Source: Bhargavaea beijingensis
GTDB taxonomy: Bacteria > Bacillota > Bacilli > Bacillales_A > Planococcaceae
Assembly (NCBI RefSeq): GCF_900101985.1
Contig: NZ_FNAR01000022.1
Location: 1-45,107, forward strand
DNA length: 45,107 nt
Direction of reading: 5' to 3'
Positions 1 through 7,684 of this stretch are shown here, piece after piece. Position 1 is the stretch's first letter; every line of letters begins with the position of its first letter. The notes beneath the pieces are model-generated. The model saw only the letters and a list, made by a program, of their open reading frames with translations. It did not search any database and was not told the origin of the DNA. A program made the position numbers and the translations under genes.

Positions 1-53
1 TCCCCTTGGGGGCGGGTGCTTTTTGGATCCGGGGATGTTGGCGGTGGTGTTGG

Positions 54-512
54 ATGGGTCGGGAGATTGCACTATAGGACGCGGAAATGCAATATGGGTC
101 GGGAGATTGCCGTATGGGTCGGGGGATTGCACTATGGGTCGGAAGATTGCACTATGGGACGCGGAAATGCAATATGGGGTGCGGAAATGCGATATGGGTC
201 GGAAGATTGCACTATGGGACGCGGAAATGCAATATGGGTCGGGAGATTGCCGTATGGGTTGGGGGATTGCACTATGGGTCGGGAGATTGCCGTATGGGTT
301 GGGGGATTGCACTATGGGTCGGGAAATTGCACTATGGGACGCGGAAATGCAATATGGGGCGCGGAAATGCAACATGGGTCGGGAAATGCACTATGGGACG
401 CGGAAATGCACTATGGGACGCGGAAATGCAACATGGGTCGGGAGATTGCACTATGGGACGCGGAAATGCAATATGGGGTGCGGAAATGCAACATGGGGCG
501 AGGAAATGCAAT
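54..512. repeat. Tandem array A, 23 units of 20 bp
   Basis: Twenty-three head-to-tail units run through the region, all exactly 20 bp apart except the unit starting at 374, which is 19 bp. Consensus is ATGGGWCGSGGARATTGCAMT-like with two interleaved subtypes: one carries TCGGGAGATTGC, the other ACGCGGAAATGC. Between 234 and 333 two subtypes alternate as a 40-bp dimer. Because 20 is not a multiple of 3 and no unit contains a stop in the plus direction, all three plus frames stay open for about 165 codons; this is a by-product of the repeat, not coding. A related array closes the window at 44951-45107. Positions 1-53 are G-rich and may be a decayed edge of the array. Confidence 0.95.
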
Positions 513-582
513 ATAACCACTACAGCTAAACGGTCCCAGTCGGACGCCGCCCCTCCGATGAATACCTTTTCGCCGCGTTGAC

Positions 583-605
583 CATCCTCCTGAAGAAGGA
601 GGATG
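583..605 (+). promoter_or_regulatory. Hairpin covering the sodC ribosome binding site
   Basis: CATCCTCC (583-590) is perfectly complementary to GGAGGATG (598-605), with a 7-nt loop. The right arm contains the whole GGAGG of the sodC ribosome binding site, so the SD would be hidden when the stem forms. Whether it forms in the transcript is inference. Confidence 0.5.
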
Positions 606-611
606 ATTGAA

Positions 612-1175
612 ATGAAGAAATGGATATACGCATCAGCAGCGACAGTTGCAGTGCTTGCCGGATGCGGCATGCAGACGGGCGAGGAAGAGGTAAAGATTCC
701 GGTCATGAGCGAGGGAGTCACCACCGCAGTAGAGTCGGACCTGATCAATACCGAAGGGGAGACGGTCGGAACCGTCCTCCTGACAGGAGACAAGCAGGGA
801 ACGGGCATCCGGATTACGGCGGAGGGGCTTGAACCCGGAACCAAGGCCATTCATGTGCACGAAAAGGGCGACTGCACGCCGCCCGACTTCAAGTCCGCGG
901 GGGCCCACTTGAACCCGGAACATAAACAGCATGGGTTTGAAAACCCGAAAGGCTTCCATGCCGGAGATCTGCCGAACATTGAAGTGGACGATGAGGGCAA
1001 GGTCGATCTCGAAACGGTTTCACAGTATATCTCCCTGAAGGAGGGCCATCCGGGCTACTTGCTGGATGAGGACGGCAGTGCGGTCGTCGTCCATGAAGGA
1101 CCGGATGACTACAAGACAGACCCGGCAGGAAATTCGGGTTCCCGCATCGCCTGCGCAGCATTCAACAAAAAATAA
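612..1175 (+). CDS. sodC: Cu/Zn superoxide dismutase lipoprotein
   Basis: A 187-residue protein of the SodC family, which dismutates superoxide outside the cytoplasmic membrane. A short signal peptide ends in a lipobox LAGC near residue 18, so it should be a membrane-anchored lipoprotein. The copper-site motif HVHEKGDC, followed by GAHLNP and a later HAGDLPNI, gives the expected His/Asp metal ligands; the C-terminal SRIACAAF carries the second Cys of the conserved disulfide. The ATG at 612 is preferred to the one at 603 because AAGGAGG (596-602) lies 9 nt upstream of 612 but touches 603. B. subtilis SodC-like YojM is a relative that lacks some copper ligands; here the first His pair is intact. 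Monocistronic, ended by the hairpin at 1183-1211. Confidence 0.9.
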   Translation: MKKWIYASAATVAVLAGCGMQTGEEEVKIPVMSEGVTTAVESDLINTEGETVGTVLLTGDKQGTGIRITAEGLEPGTKAIHVHEKGDCTPPDFKSAGAHLNPEHKQHGFENPKGFHAGDLPNIEVDDEGKVDLETVSQYISLKEGHPGYLLDEDGSAVVVHEGPDDYKTDPAGNSGSRIACAAFNKK

Positions 1176-1182
1176 CCAAGCA

Positions 1183-1211
1183 AAAACCGCACGCCGGCCG
1201 CGTGCGGTTTT
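1183..1211. terminator. Bidirectional terminator, sodC / CAP protein
   Basis: Perfect 11-bp arms AAAACCGCACG / CGTGCGGTTTT around a short GC loop, between two convergent genes, with A and T runs on the two sides. Confidence 0.85.
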
Positions 1212-1218
1212 CATATGC

Positions 1219-2358
1219 TCATTTAAACAGGAAGTTCTCCGTATAGTATGGCTGGTCTTCTCCATTGAAGGCGACACCGACGCCGAGCATGCGGAAGTCT
1301 TCGTTCAGGATGTTTTTACGGTGGCCGAGCGAGTTCATGAGCCCTTCATGGGCGAAGATGCTGCTCGGCTGGCCGTAGGCGAGGTTCTCTCCGGCGCCCC
1401 GGAACTGGATGCCGTCTTCCGCCATCCGGTCGAACGGCGATTGGCCCTGCTGGTTTTCATGGGCGAAGTAGTCATTCACCGCCATGTCCTCGCTGTGCTT
1501 GACCGCAGTGGCGGCAGTGCGCCCGTCCCAGTCGAGGACCCCATAGCCGTGCGCCACTCGCGCGGCGTTCGTCAGGTCGAACAGCTGGCGCTCGAACCCT
1601 TCCTTCAATTCGGGATCTGCGGCTCCGTAAAGGGCGCCGTGCGCCTGCTCGAGTTCCTTTTCGATGATTTGGACGGCGGTGACGGTATCGTTCCGGTGGA
1701 GATCATAAAAGACGGTGACATAACTGTTGTCGATCTCGAACACGTCGTACTCGCCGTTGCTTTGGATCAGAAAAGCACTGCGCCCTTTGACGATGCGGTC
1801 GAGCGGGCGCCCGTATTCCGCCCGGACGGAAGCTTTCCGGGAACCGTAGGCGATGCCGCTCGTGGAGGCGATGATGTCCTGGTTGGTGTACAGGCCATTC
1901 ACGCGGCCATCACCGTCAAATGACACCATCGCGAAATTGTGGTAGCCGTCATGGTAGGCGTGCCATTCGGTGCCGTATTCGTTCGTCGTGGAGCGGGCGG
2001 GTTCACCGAGCTCTGCCTGGACAAGCTCCCGGGGGTCCCCGATTCCGATATTGTGCACGGTGATCGGAACGGACTCCGGCCGCTCGAGCTCCGGCTTTTC
2101 AGCCTCCGCGCCGGAAGACTGGTGGGCACGCTCGTCCTTGACGGACTGCTCCAACTTCGCATAAAGCGAATTGGCGCCTTCATTCAGCTTGCCGATGGCC
2201 AGATCGACCGCTGGCTGCCCGCCGATGTCTGCAATCAGCTTGTCTGCCCGGTCAAGGAATGACAGATCGACGACGCGGGACAGCGGTTCTTCCCAGAGCG
2301 GGCGGGCAAGAAAGACCAGGACGGCAAAAAGAATCAGTCCGAACAACCGTCTCACCAT
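1219..2358 (-). CDS. CAP-domain (SCP/PR-1 type) secreted protein, YlbC-like
   Basis: A 379-residue protein with an N-terminal signal anchor (residues 5-20, hydrophobic). A middle region of about 130 residues resembles the CAP-associated N-terminal domain (IGDPRELVQAELGEP, repeated later as ASVRAEYGRP). The C-terminal CAP domain has the hallmark HSEDMAVNDYFAHENQQGQSPFDRM and GENLAYG, then HRKNILNEDFRMLGVGVA. The conserved His and Glu residues of the CAP cavity are present. B. subtilis YlbC has the same order. The substrate of these bacterial CAP proteins is not known. The ATG at 2358 lies 7 nt from AAAGGAGGTG; the in-frame TTG at 2364 is too close to the SD. Confidence 0.85.
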   Translation of the reverse strand: MVRRLFGLILFAVLVFLARPLWEEPLSRVVDLSFLDRADKLIADIGGQPAVDLAIGKLNEGANSLYAKLEQSVKDERAHQSSGAEAEKPELERPESVPITVHNIGIGDPRELVQAELGEPARSTTNEYGTEWHAYHDGYHNFAMVSFDGDGRVNGLYTNQDIIASTSGIAYGSRKASVRAEYGRPLDRIVKGRSAFLIQSNGEYDVFEIDNSYVTVFYDLHRNDTVTAVQIIEKELEQAHGALYGAADPELKEGFERQLFDLTNAARVAHGYGVLDWDGRTAATAVKHSEDMAVNDYFAHENQQGQSPFDRMAEDGIQFRGAGENLAYGQPSSIFAHEGLMNSLGHRKNILNEDFRMLGVGVAFNGEDQPYYTENFLFK

Positions 2359-2405
2359 GCACAATCACCTCCTTTATCTTTCCATTTTACCACCCGGACA
2401 TCCTG

Positions 2406-2417
2406 TTCATGCATGAA
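2406..2417. promoter_or_regulatory. 12-bp palindrome upstream of the CAP gene
   Basis: TTCATGCATGAA is a perfect palindrome about 50 nt upstream of the CAP start codon; a TAAAAT that could be a -10 lies between. A possible operator, function unknown. Confidence 0.3.
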
Positions 2418-2500
2418 GGCATAATAAATCCCGGGTGCCACAAAAAGTCTTTATGATAAGGACAGCAACCATGAAGAGGATGTTCCTTTCAAAAGAAAAC

Positions 2501-2522
2501 AAAAAGACCCGATCGGGGTCTT
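2501..2522 (-). terminator. Terminator of the DUF3298 gene
   Basis: On the minus strand AAGACCC / GGGTCTT arms are followed by TTTTTG. It lies just past the stop codon of the gene at 2539-3321. Confidence 0.75.
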
Positions 2523-2538
2523 GGAAAAAGGCGGACGG

Positions 2539-3321
2539 TCAAAGCCGTCCGGTATATTCTTCTTTCAGGAAATCGCGCACTTCATCCAGCGGGAGATCCG
2601 CCCGGACGACGCCTGCGGCTCCAACCGCGACTTCATATTCGTCGAAATAAATCGAGAGCCGGTCATTGCGGATTGCCCATTTCCAGGAGGTCGGATCGTT
2701 CAGCGCCATTGCAAGCAAGTCGTTGAAGAGTTTGTCTTTCAGCTGTTTCTGCTCCAGCAGGTGCTCTTTCACCATTTTCTGGAGAACCGGGCCGTCACGT
2801 TCGAGATCGAACAGGTCCGCCAGTTCAACGATTCGGCCCTCGGAAGGATCGATGTTAAACGGCTTGATCTTCATCGTGCCGTTTTCGCCGCCGGTGTACT
2901 GATACGACGTGTAGAGCAGGCTGTAGAGACTGCCGTGATGGGGCAGCTTTTCCGCTGTCAGCCTGAGTTGGGCCCGCTCGCCGTCTGCAAGCAGAGTTTT
3001 ATATTCATCGACACTGTCTTCAAAAAGGTCTTTCTGCTCGTCGATCCACTTGGTGATCGGCTTTTCTACTCCTTGATGATCCGCCGTCACCATATTGATG
3101 TCCATCGTATACCATTTTGTCTGTTCCGTAACCGTCTGAAGCTGAAGGCCGGGAGTTTCCGGAAGTTCCTTCGTTACGGCCGCGTCCGCGATAGCCGGGT
3201 TTTCGCCGATCCCATCCGGCTTACCGGTCTGCGAAAAGGCGATTCCAAGCATGGCGGTAAGGGCCAGCATGGCCGATAGGGTCCATGCTGGCCAGCCGGG
3301 CCGCTTCATTCGCGTTTTCAT
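2539..3321 (-). CDS. Membrane-anchored DUF4163/DUF3298 (RsiV/PdaC N-terminal type) protein
   Basis: A 260-residue protein with one N-terminal hydrophobic segment (about residues 12-30) and an extracellular domain of the DUF4163-DUF3298 type. It is clearly paralogous to the first 260 residues of the deacetylase at 7763-9205: both share the HQ-(V/A)-(E/N)-x-I-x-x-WID block, the NDPTSWKWAI / GDPDNWKWSI block and the FDEYEVAVGAAG / WDEYEIAAGAAG block. Here there is no deacetylase domain. In RsiV this domain pair binds lysozyme, and in PdaC it precedes the catalytic domain; what a stand-alone copy does is unknown. The start is not well fixed: AGAAGGG is about 13 nt from the ATG. It has its own terminator. 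Confidence 0.8.
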   Translation of the reverse strand: MKTRMKRPGWPAWTLSAMLALTAMLGIAFSQTGKPDGIGENPAIADAAVTKELPETPGLQLQTVTEQTKWYTMDINMVTADHQGVEKPITKWIDEQKDLFEDSVDEYKTLLADGERAQLRLTAEKLPHHGSLYSLLYTSYQYTGGENGTMKIKPFNIDPSEGRIVELADLFDLERDGPVLQKMVKEHLLEQKQLKDKLFNDLLAMALNDPTSWKWAIRNDRLSIYFDEYEVAVGAAGVVRADLPLDEVRDFLKEEYTGRL

Positions 3322-3543
3322 AAATGTAAATCAGCCCTTCTATTTTTTGGCCGCCTGTTTTTTATATGTTCGGGCGACCCCCCTAATAACTCGTACAGTA
3401 TACCATTGATTTGCGCCTGAAGGGAGGGGAAATGACAAAAGCATGCAAGGATGCGGGGTTTGTGAAAATATCTCGGATGGAAATGGGGTTCTTATCAACC
3501 TCCCGACCAACAATCAATTCAAGCGGAATACTTTTCGGAAAGA

Positions 3544-3573
3544 AAAGGCCTCCCCGCACTCAGGGAAGCCTTT
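3544..3573 (-). terminator. Terminator of the alcohol dehydrogenase gene
   Basis: Arms AAAGGCCTCCC and GGGAAGCCTTT pair with one mismatch; on the minus strand they are followed by TTTTCTTT. The 3322-3588 interval otherwise shows no convincing gene. Confidence 0.7.
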
Positions 3574-3588
3574 CAATGATAGGACCGC

Positions 3589-4734
3589 TTAAGGTTTCAG
3601 GATGACTTTTGTGCATTCATCCCCATGTTCATAGAACGTCTTGTACGCAATAGGCGCTTCCTCGAGGGGGACGATGTGGGAGATGATTTCGGTCGGGTCG
3701 AATTGTTTTTCGGTGATCATCCTGAACAGCTCCGGCATGAGGTGGGGCACGGGCGCCTGGCCGGACTTGATCGTGATGTTGCGCTCGAAAAATCGCCCGA
3801 GCGGGAAGGCGTTGTACCACAGGCCATAGACGCCGGTCAGCTGGACGGTGCCGAATCGCCGCACGGCGCGGTGGGCAGTACGGAGCGCGGTGAGCGAACC
3901 GCCGTGGAGTTTCATCTTGTGCTGCACCTTTTCCGGAACGGTCTTTTCTCCGTCCATTCCGACGCAGTCGATGACGACATCGGCGCCGCCGGATGTGAGT
4001 TCTTTGAGATAGTTGCCGGTCTCTTCCGGGTCTCGGTAGGTGACCGTTTCAGCCTTGTTCATTTCTCTCGCCTTGGCCAGCCGGTACGGCACATGATCAA
4101 CGGCGATCACCCGCTTGGCGCCCATCATCCAGGCGAACTTCTGGGTCATGAGGCCGATCGGTCCGCTGCCCAGGACAATGACCGTGTCGCCCTTTTTCAC
4201 GCCGGAGTGGAGCACGCTCCAATAGGCGGTCGGGAGAACATCCGACATGAAGAGGACCGCTTCATCAGGAACTTCGGCAGATTCCGGGATGACGAATGGC
4301 AGGAAGTTGCCGAACGGCACGCGCATGTACTCAGCCTGTCCGCCCGGATGGTTGCCGAACATTTCTGTATAGCCGAAGTAGCCGCCGAAGTCGGTGCCCG
4401 GCGTCGGGTTACTGTCAGGGTGTTCGCACTGGCTTTCCATGTCATGTGTGCAGTACCAGCATTCGCCGCAGGCAACGTTGAACGGGATGACGACCCGGTC
4501 GCCTTTTTTGACTTTCGTGACGGCGGGGCCGACTTCTTCGACGATGCCCATCGGTTCGTGGCCGATGACGTATCCGGGACGGGTCATGATGGAGCCTGCA
4601 TAAATGTGCAAGTCCGATCCGCAGATGGCGGTGGAGGTGATGCGGAGGATGATGTCGTCGTCTTTTTCGATTTTGGGGGCTTCCACGTTCTTGACCTGGA
4701 TGTCTTTTGTGCCTTGGAATGTCACTGCTCTCAT
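3589..4734 (-). CDS. Zinc-dependent alcohol dehydrogenase, formaldehyde-dehydrogenase-like (MDR family)
   Basis: A 381-residue medium-chain dehydrogenase. Catalytic zinc ligands sit in CGSDLH and GHEPMG; the structural-zinc cysteines are in the CGECWYC...C segment, and the cofactor fold shows GSGPIG. The insertion NPTPGTDFGGYFGYTEM and the long C-terminal half match the glutathione-independent formaldehyde dehydrogenase branch found in Bacillus. The substrate cannot be read from sequence; a short-chain alcohol or formaldehyde with NAD is likely. The start at 4734 has AAAGGAGG 8 nt upstream; the much longer upstream open frame lacks dehydrogenase similarity and runs into the divergent genes. 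It is transcribed alone. Confidence 0.88.
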   Translation of the reverse strand: MRAVTFQGTKDIQVKNVEAPKIEKDDDIILRITSTAICGSDLHIYAGSIMTRPGYVIGHEPMGIVEEVGPAVTKVKKGDRVVIPFNVACGECWYCTHDMESQCEHPDSNPTPGTDFGGYFGYTEMFGNHPGGQAEYMRVPFGNFLPFVIPESAEVPDEAVLFMSDVLPTAYWSVLHSGVKKGDTVIVLGSGPIGLMTQKFAWMMGAKRVIAVDHVPYRLAKAREMNKAETVTYRDPEETGNYLKELTSGGADVVIDCVGMDGEKTVPEKVQHKMKLHGGSLTALRTAHRAVRRFGTVQLTGVYGLWYNAFPLGRFFERNITIKSGQAPVPHLMPELFRMITEKQFDPTEIISHIVPLEEAPIAYKTFYEHGDECTKVILKP

Positions 4735-4771
4735 TTGTCGAACGCCTCCTTTGGGGATGTCTCCCTTAATA

Positions 4772-4795
4772 GTTTCCGCTTTCCGGTCCGGGTAA
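4772..4795 (+). promoter_or_regulatory. Weak sigma-B-like promoter candidate
   Basis: GTTTCC, 12 nt, GGGTAA resembles the sigma-B consensus GTTTAA / GGGTAT (4 of 6 and 5 of 6). It faces the small membrane protein and pentapeptide genes. A TATACT further down could instead be a sigma-A -10, so this is tentative. Confidence 0.25.
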
Positions 4796-4878
4796 ACGCC
4801 GGGGGGTGCGAAGGAGCTGGCGGACAGGTATACTTGGAACATGAAAACCCGCAAATTGCGGGCCTGGGAGGAAAGCGC

Positions 4879-4977
4879 ATGATTTTCGGAATGGACAGTG
4901 TCCCGATGTGGTTTTACGTTCTCGCAATCTGCGTGGTGATTCTGTTTGTCCTCTTCGCCGAGTGGTGGACGAGGTGA
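4879..4977 (+). CDS. Small single-span membrane protein (32 aa)
   Basis: A 32-residue ORF: a short N-terminus, one strongly hydrophobic helix (roughly residues 10-26) and the ending EWWTR. GGGAGG lies 8 nt upstream of the ATG. Its last codons supply the GAGGTGA that serves as ribosome binding site of the next gene, 5 nt downstream, so the two are probably translationally coupled. I do not recognise a family. It is too short for standard gene callers and could be overlooked. Confidence 0.6.
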   Translation: MIFGMDSVPMWFYVLAICVVILFVLFAEWWTR

Positions 4978-4982
4978 ACGAT

Positions 4983-5612
4983 ATGAAAATCCGTGCGCCG
5001 AAATTGGCGGCAGGATTGCCGGAATTCTCCTGGGAAGGCGCATTCGAAGAAGAGGATTCGTCCATTCGCGCATCCTGTGTGGAGGGCGGACAGGCGATTG
5101 CCGGCGGCCGGGTCATCTTCGACGGCGTCGTGTTCAGGAAAACCGATTTCCGCGGATTCCGCGCACCTGCCTCAGAATTGATGGATGTCGTGTTCGATGG
5201 GTGCGACTTGTCGAACGCGGACTTTTCCCGGTCTTCGCTGCACCGATGTGAATTCCGGGGAACGAAACTCACCGGTGCCGTCTTCAGCGAATCGATGCTA
5301 CAGGACGTGCGTTTCACGGATTGCGCAGGACGTTATTCGAGCTTCAACTTCTCGAAGCTGCGGAATGTCGCATTCGGCGGCTGCGAGCTGGAGTCGGCCG
5401 ATTTCGTCGGCTGTTCGTTGAAAGCCGTCGCATTCGGCAAAAACCGGCTCGATGACATCAGCTTTCTCGATACGGATCTTAACGGCATCGACCTGACCAA
5501 AGCGGAATTCAGCCGGATCACCGTGACGCCGTCAAAACTTGCAGGATGCAAAGTGACGCGCGAGCAGGCAATCGGCTTTGCCCGCACGTTCGGGCTCGTC
5601 GTGGAAGAATAA
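4983..5612 (+). CDS. Pentapeptide-repeat protein, YjbI-like
   Basis: 209 residues; from about residue 45 the sequence runs in units with Phe or Leu every fifth position (VVFDGCDLSNADFSRSSLH and so on), through about residue 185, the pattern of the right-handed quadrilateral beta helix. Cys is frequent in the turns. No signal peptide or membrane span, so cytoplasmic. Some relatives mimic DNA and shield gyrase; nothing here says whether this one does. The ATG at 4983 follows GAGGTGA, which overlaps the stop of the 32-aa membrane protein. Confidence 0.85.
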   Translation: MKIRAPKLAAGLPEFSWEGAFEEEDSSIRASCVEGGQAIAGGRVIFDGVVFRKTDFRGFRAPASELMDVVFDGCDLSNADFSRSSLHRCEFRGTKLTGAVFSESMLQDVRFTDCAGRYSSFNFSKLRNVAFGGCELESADFVGCSLKAVAFGKNRLDDISFLDTDLNGIDLTKAEFSRITVTPSKLAGCKVTREQAIGFARTFGLVVEE

Positions 5613-5661
5613 GCAGCGAGAATGCTGGATAGAACAGAAAGAGACAAGGAAGGTGTTTAGC

Positions 5662-6129
5662 ATGCTCAGTTTTCAAGAAAAAGAAGCCATCATCGCGAAC
5701 TTCCCGGAATTGACCCGGAAGGAAGTATCGATGGGGCGCGTGAACTACCATTACGAAGAATCGCTCCATGAGAAGAAGATCGTCGTGCGCCACCTGCATG
5801 AAAACGGCAACGGCTTTGTCTACGTCGGCAAACTGCCCCAATACGAGGCGGACAAAAAAGGGTTTATCAACATCCGTGACTTCTCGGAGGACGAGCTGGA
5901 AGAAGTGATCGCCGAATCGATCCGCTACCTCTCAGCCGACCCGGCTGGCGAACCGGTCAATGAAGCGTGGGTGAACCGTGAAGGCATCGAACTCCATCTG
6001 AAAGAAGAGAACGGCTACTTCAACTTGTATTATGGGGAGAACCTTGAAGAAGGGTTCGACTCCGCCAAGGAAGCACGCCTGTACTTGAAGGAAGAAGGCT
6101 TCCGCCTGAAATCGGGAGGCGCCATGTAA
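5662..6129 (+). CDS. Conserved hypothetical protein, acidic, soluble
   Basis: 155 residues, rich in Glu and aromatic residues, with no signal peptide or membrane span. Two segments look structured: residues 1-90 (ending in NIRDFSEDELEEVIAESIRYL) and 100-150 (a beta-rich GYFNLYYGENLEEGFDS segment and a short helix). AAGGAAGG lies 8 nt upstream of the ATG. The gene is 49 nt downstream of the pentapeptide gene and its stop codon overlaps the next small ORF as TAATG, so it probably belongs to one transcript from 4879 to 6637. I do not recognise the family. Confidence 0.75.
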   Translation: MLSFQEKEAIIANFPELTRKEVSMGRVNYHYEESLHEKKIVVRHLHENGNGFVYVGKLPQYEADKKGFINIRDFSEDELEEVIAESIRYLSADPAGEPVNEAWVNREGIELHLKEENGYFNLYYGENLEEGFDSAKEARLYLKEEGFRLKSGGAM

Positions 6130-6230
6130 TGGATGGCAAAAAGTTCGTCATTGTATTCCTCACAATCTTCATTCTCGTCATCCTCGTCGTCCTGCTTAGT
6201 TTCTGGGTGTTCTACCAGGTGGATCAGTGA
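6129..6230 (+). CDS. Small single-span membrane protein (33 aa)
   Basis: A 33-residue ORF, start overlapping the upstream stop as TAATG, and its own TGA overlapping the GTG of the HIT gene. The residues form a short charged N-terminus (MDGKK), an aliphatic helix of about 22 residues and the tail FYQVDQ. The double overlap argues for real, coupled translation. Function unknown; it is the second such tiny membrane protein within 1.3 kb. Confidence 0.6.
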   Translation: MDGKKFVIVFLTIFILVILVVLLSFWVFYQVDQ

Positions 6231-6637
6231 GCGGCGGACACTGTCCGTTCTGCGACCTTTCCCTGATGGAAGGGCAGGAAATCGTACTGGAAAATAACCT
6301 TTGCCGATTCCTGACGATGCCGCAGGAAGTGCTGAAAGGCTCCGGGGTAATCGTCCCGGCAGCCCATCGCGGGACGGTATTCGACCTCACGCCCGAGGAG
6401 TGGCAGGCAACACAGGATCTGCTGAAGGAAGCGAAGAAGCTGCTTGATCGGGAATTTTCGCCGGATGGCTACAACATCGGGTGGAATGCCGGCGGGACCG
6501 GGGGCCAGCACATCCCGCACGCCCACCTTCATGTCATTCCGAGATTTGCTGATGAACCGTACGCGGGAAAAGGAATCCGGCATTGGCTGAAAAGCCATGA
6601 CAACATAAGACAGGCCCCCGTAAACAAACAAGGTTAA
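6227..6637 (+). CDS. HIT-family protein (nucleotide hydrolase/transferase)
   Basis: 136 residues with the histidine triad HAHLHVIP near the C-terminus, preceded by NIGWNAGGTGGQHIPH, and two CxxC-type cysteines at the N-terminus (CPFC) typical of zinc-bound bacterial HIT proteins. The family hydrolyses or transfers nucleotidyl groups from dinucleoside polyphosphates and AMP conjugates; the true substrate is unknown. The GTG start at 6227 overlaps the stop of the 33-aa protein, with AGGTGG just upstream. Last gene of the run, followed by a terminator. Confidence 0.85.
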   Translation: MSGGHCPFCDLSLMEGQEIVLENNLCRFLTMPQEVLKGSGVIVPAAHRGTVFDLTPEEWQATQDLLKEAKKLLDREFSPDGYNIGWNAGGTGGQHIPHAHLHVIPRFADEPYAGKGIRHWLKSHDNIRQAPVNKQG

Positions 6638-6640
6638 TGG

Positions 6641-6669
6641 GCGCTTCCGTATCCCGGAAGCGTCTTTTT
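6641..6669 (+). terminator. Terminator after the HIT gene
   Basis: CGCTTCCG / CGGAAGCG arms followed by TCTTTTT. Confidence 0.85.
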
Positions 6670-6682
6670 AAAAGAGAAATAC

Positions 6683-6692
6683 GGGGGGGGGG
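6683..6692 (+). promoter_or_regulatory. Run of ten G in the EamA ribosome binding site
   Basis: Ten consecutive G form the SD of the EamA gene, 6 nt before its ATG. Homopolymers of this length are prone to slippage, which would alter SD-start spacing. Confidence 0.55.
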
Positions 6693-6698
6693 AGCACG

Positions 6699-7619
6699 AT
6701 GGGCAACACTTCAAGAAAAACAGGGTTTTTCCTTGTCATCACGGGAGCGGCATTGTGGGGCGTCGGCGGCACCGTCGCGCAAAAGCTGTTCCAGCAGTAT
6801 GGAATCGACATCAACTGGCTCGTCACGACCCGGCTTCTCATTGCGGGGCTGCTTCTTTTGGCTGTCCAATATCTGATGAAGGACCGCTCCCAGATCATCG
6901 GTGTCTGGAAAGAAAAGCGGACAGGAATCCAACTCATCGTGTTCGGGCTTCTCGGCATGCTGGCGGTCCAGTATACATACATGGCTTCCATCCGGCACGG
7001 CAATGCCGCGGTGGCGACATTGCTCCAGTACTTGGCGCCGGTCATGATCATTGTTTACCTGGTCCTCCGCAGGCAGGCTGTATTCCGCCGGGTAGACTTG
7101 GCAACAGTCATTCTCGCGCTCGGAGGCTGTTTTCTTCTGCTGACGAACGGGTCGCTTTCCGGCCTGTCCGTTCCGGCGCCGGCCGTCATCTGGGGTGTGC
7201 TCTCAGGTGTGTCTCTCGCCTTTTACACACTATACGCCATTCCGCTGCTTGCACGGTTCGACTCTTTGGTCATTGTCGGCTGGGCGATGGTCATCGGCGG
7301 AGTGGCGCTGAGTTTCATCCATCCTCCTTGGCGGATCGACTTGTCGGGACTGAACACTGAAGCATTCGGCTACATCGCTTTCGTCATCATTTTCGGTACG
7401 ATGATCGCGTTCTGGTTTTACATCGAAAGCCTCCAGAACCTGGCACCGAAGGAAACGAGTCTTCTTGGCAGCCTGGAGCCGCTGGCGGCGGTGCTGACGA
7501 CTGTCTTCTGGCTGGGCGTACCGTTCGGCTTTTATCAGTGGCTGGGCACAGCCAGCATCATCGGGATGATTCTGCTGTTGGCTCTTTCGAAAAAACAGGA
7601 TTCTATAAAAAGTGAGTAA
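6699..7619 (+). CDS. EamA-family (DMT superfamily) transporter
   Basis: 306 residues with about ten hydrophobic helices arranged as two EamA repeats (residues 10-140 and 155-295); each begins with the typical pattern ([14 protein letters not shown] and [17 protein letters not shown]). Members of the drug/metabolite superfamily export amino acids, other metabolites or drugs; no feature fixes the substrate. The gene stands alone between two terminators. Its ribosome binding site lies in a ten-G tract at 6683-6692, which is unusual for this genome, where AGGAGG is the rule. Confidence 0.88.
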   Translation: MGNTSRKTGFFLVITGAALWGVGGTVAQKLFQQYGIDINWLVTTRLLIAGLLLLAVQYLMKDRSQIIGVWKEKRTGIQLIVFGLLGMLAVQYTYMASIRHGNAAVATLLQYLAPVMIIVYLVLRRQAVFRRVDLATVILALGGCFLLLTNGSLSGLSVPAPAVIWGVLSGVSLAFYTLYAIPLLARFDSLVIVGWAMVIGGVALSFIHPPWRIDLSGLNTEAFGYIAFVIIFGTMIAFWFYIESLQNLAPKETSLLGSLEPLAAVLTTVFWLGVPFGFYQWLGTASIIGMILLLALSKKQDSIKSE

Positions 7620-7656
7620 GACAGTTGCGCCCTTGGGGAACAACTGTCTTCTTTTT
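7618..7656 (+). terminator. Terminator after the EamA gene
   Basis: AAGACAGTTG / CAACTGTCTT arms followed by CTTTTT. Confidence 0.85.
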
Positions 7657-7684
7657 GAACAAAAGGTGAAACAGTAGTGAAATA

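Noticed and set aside
54-512. Array A as a CRISPR array
   Set aside because: There are no unique spacers, the unit is 20 bp head to tail, and no cas genes lie in the window.
16-581. Three overlapping open frames of about 165 codons on the plus strand
   Set aside because: They are the three frames of the 20-bp repeat, which contains no plus-strand stop. None has a ribosome binding site or non-repetitive sequence.
3411-3605. A 57-64-codon plus-strand ORF with a good-looking GGGAGGGG before its ATG at 3432
   Set aside because: It runs through the terminator and the 3' end of the alcohol dehydrogenase gene, has no domain-like sequence, and its end is antisense to real coding sequence.
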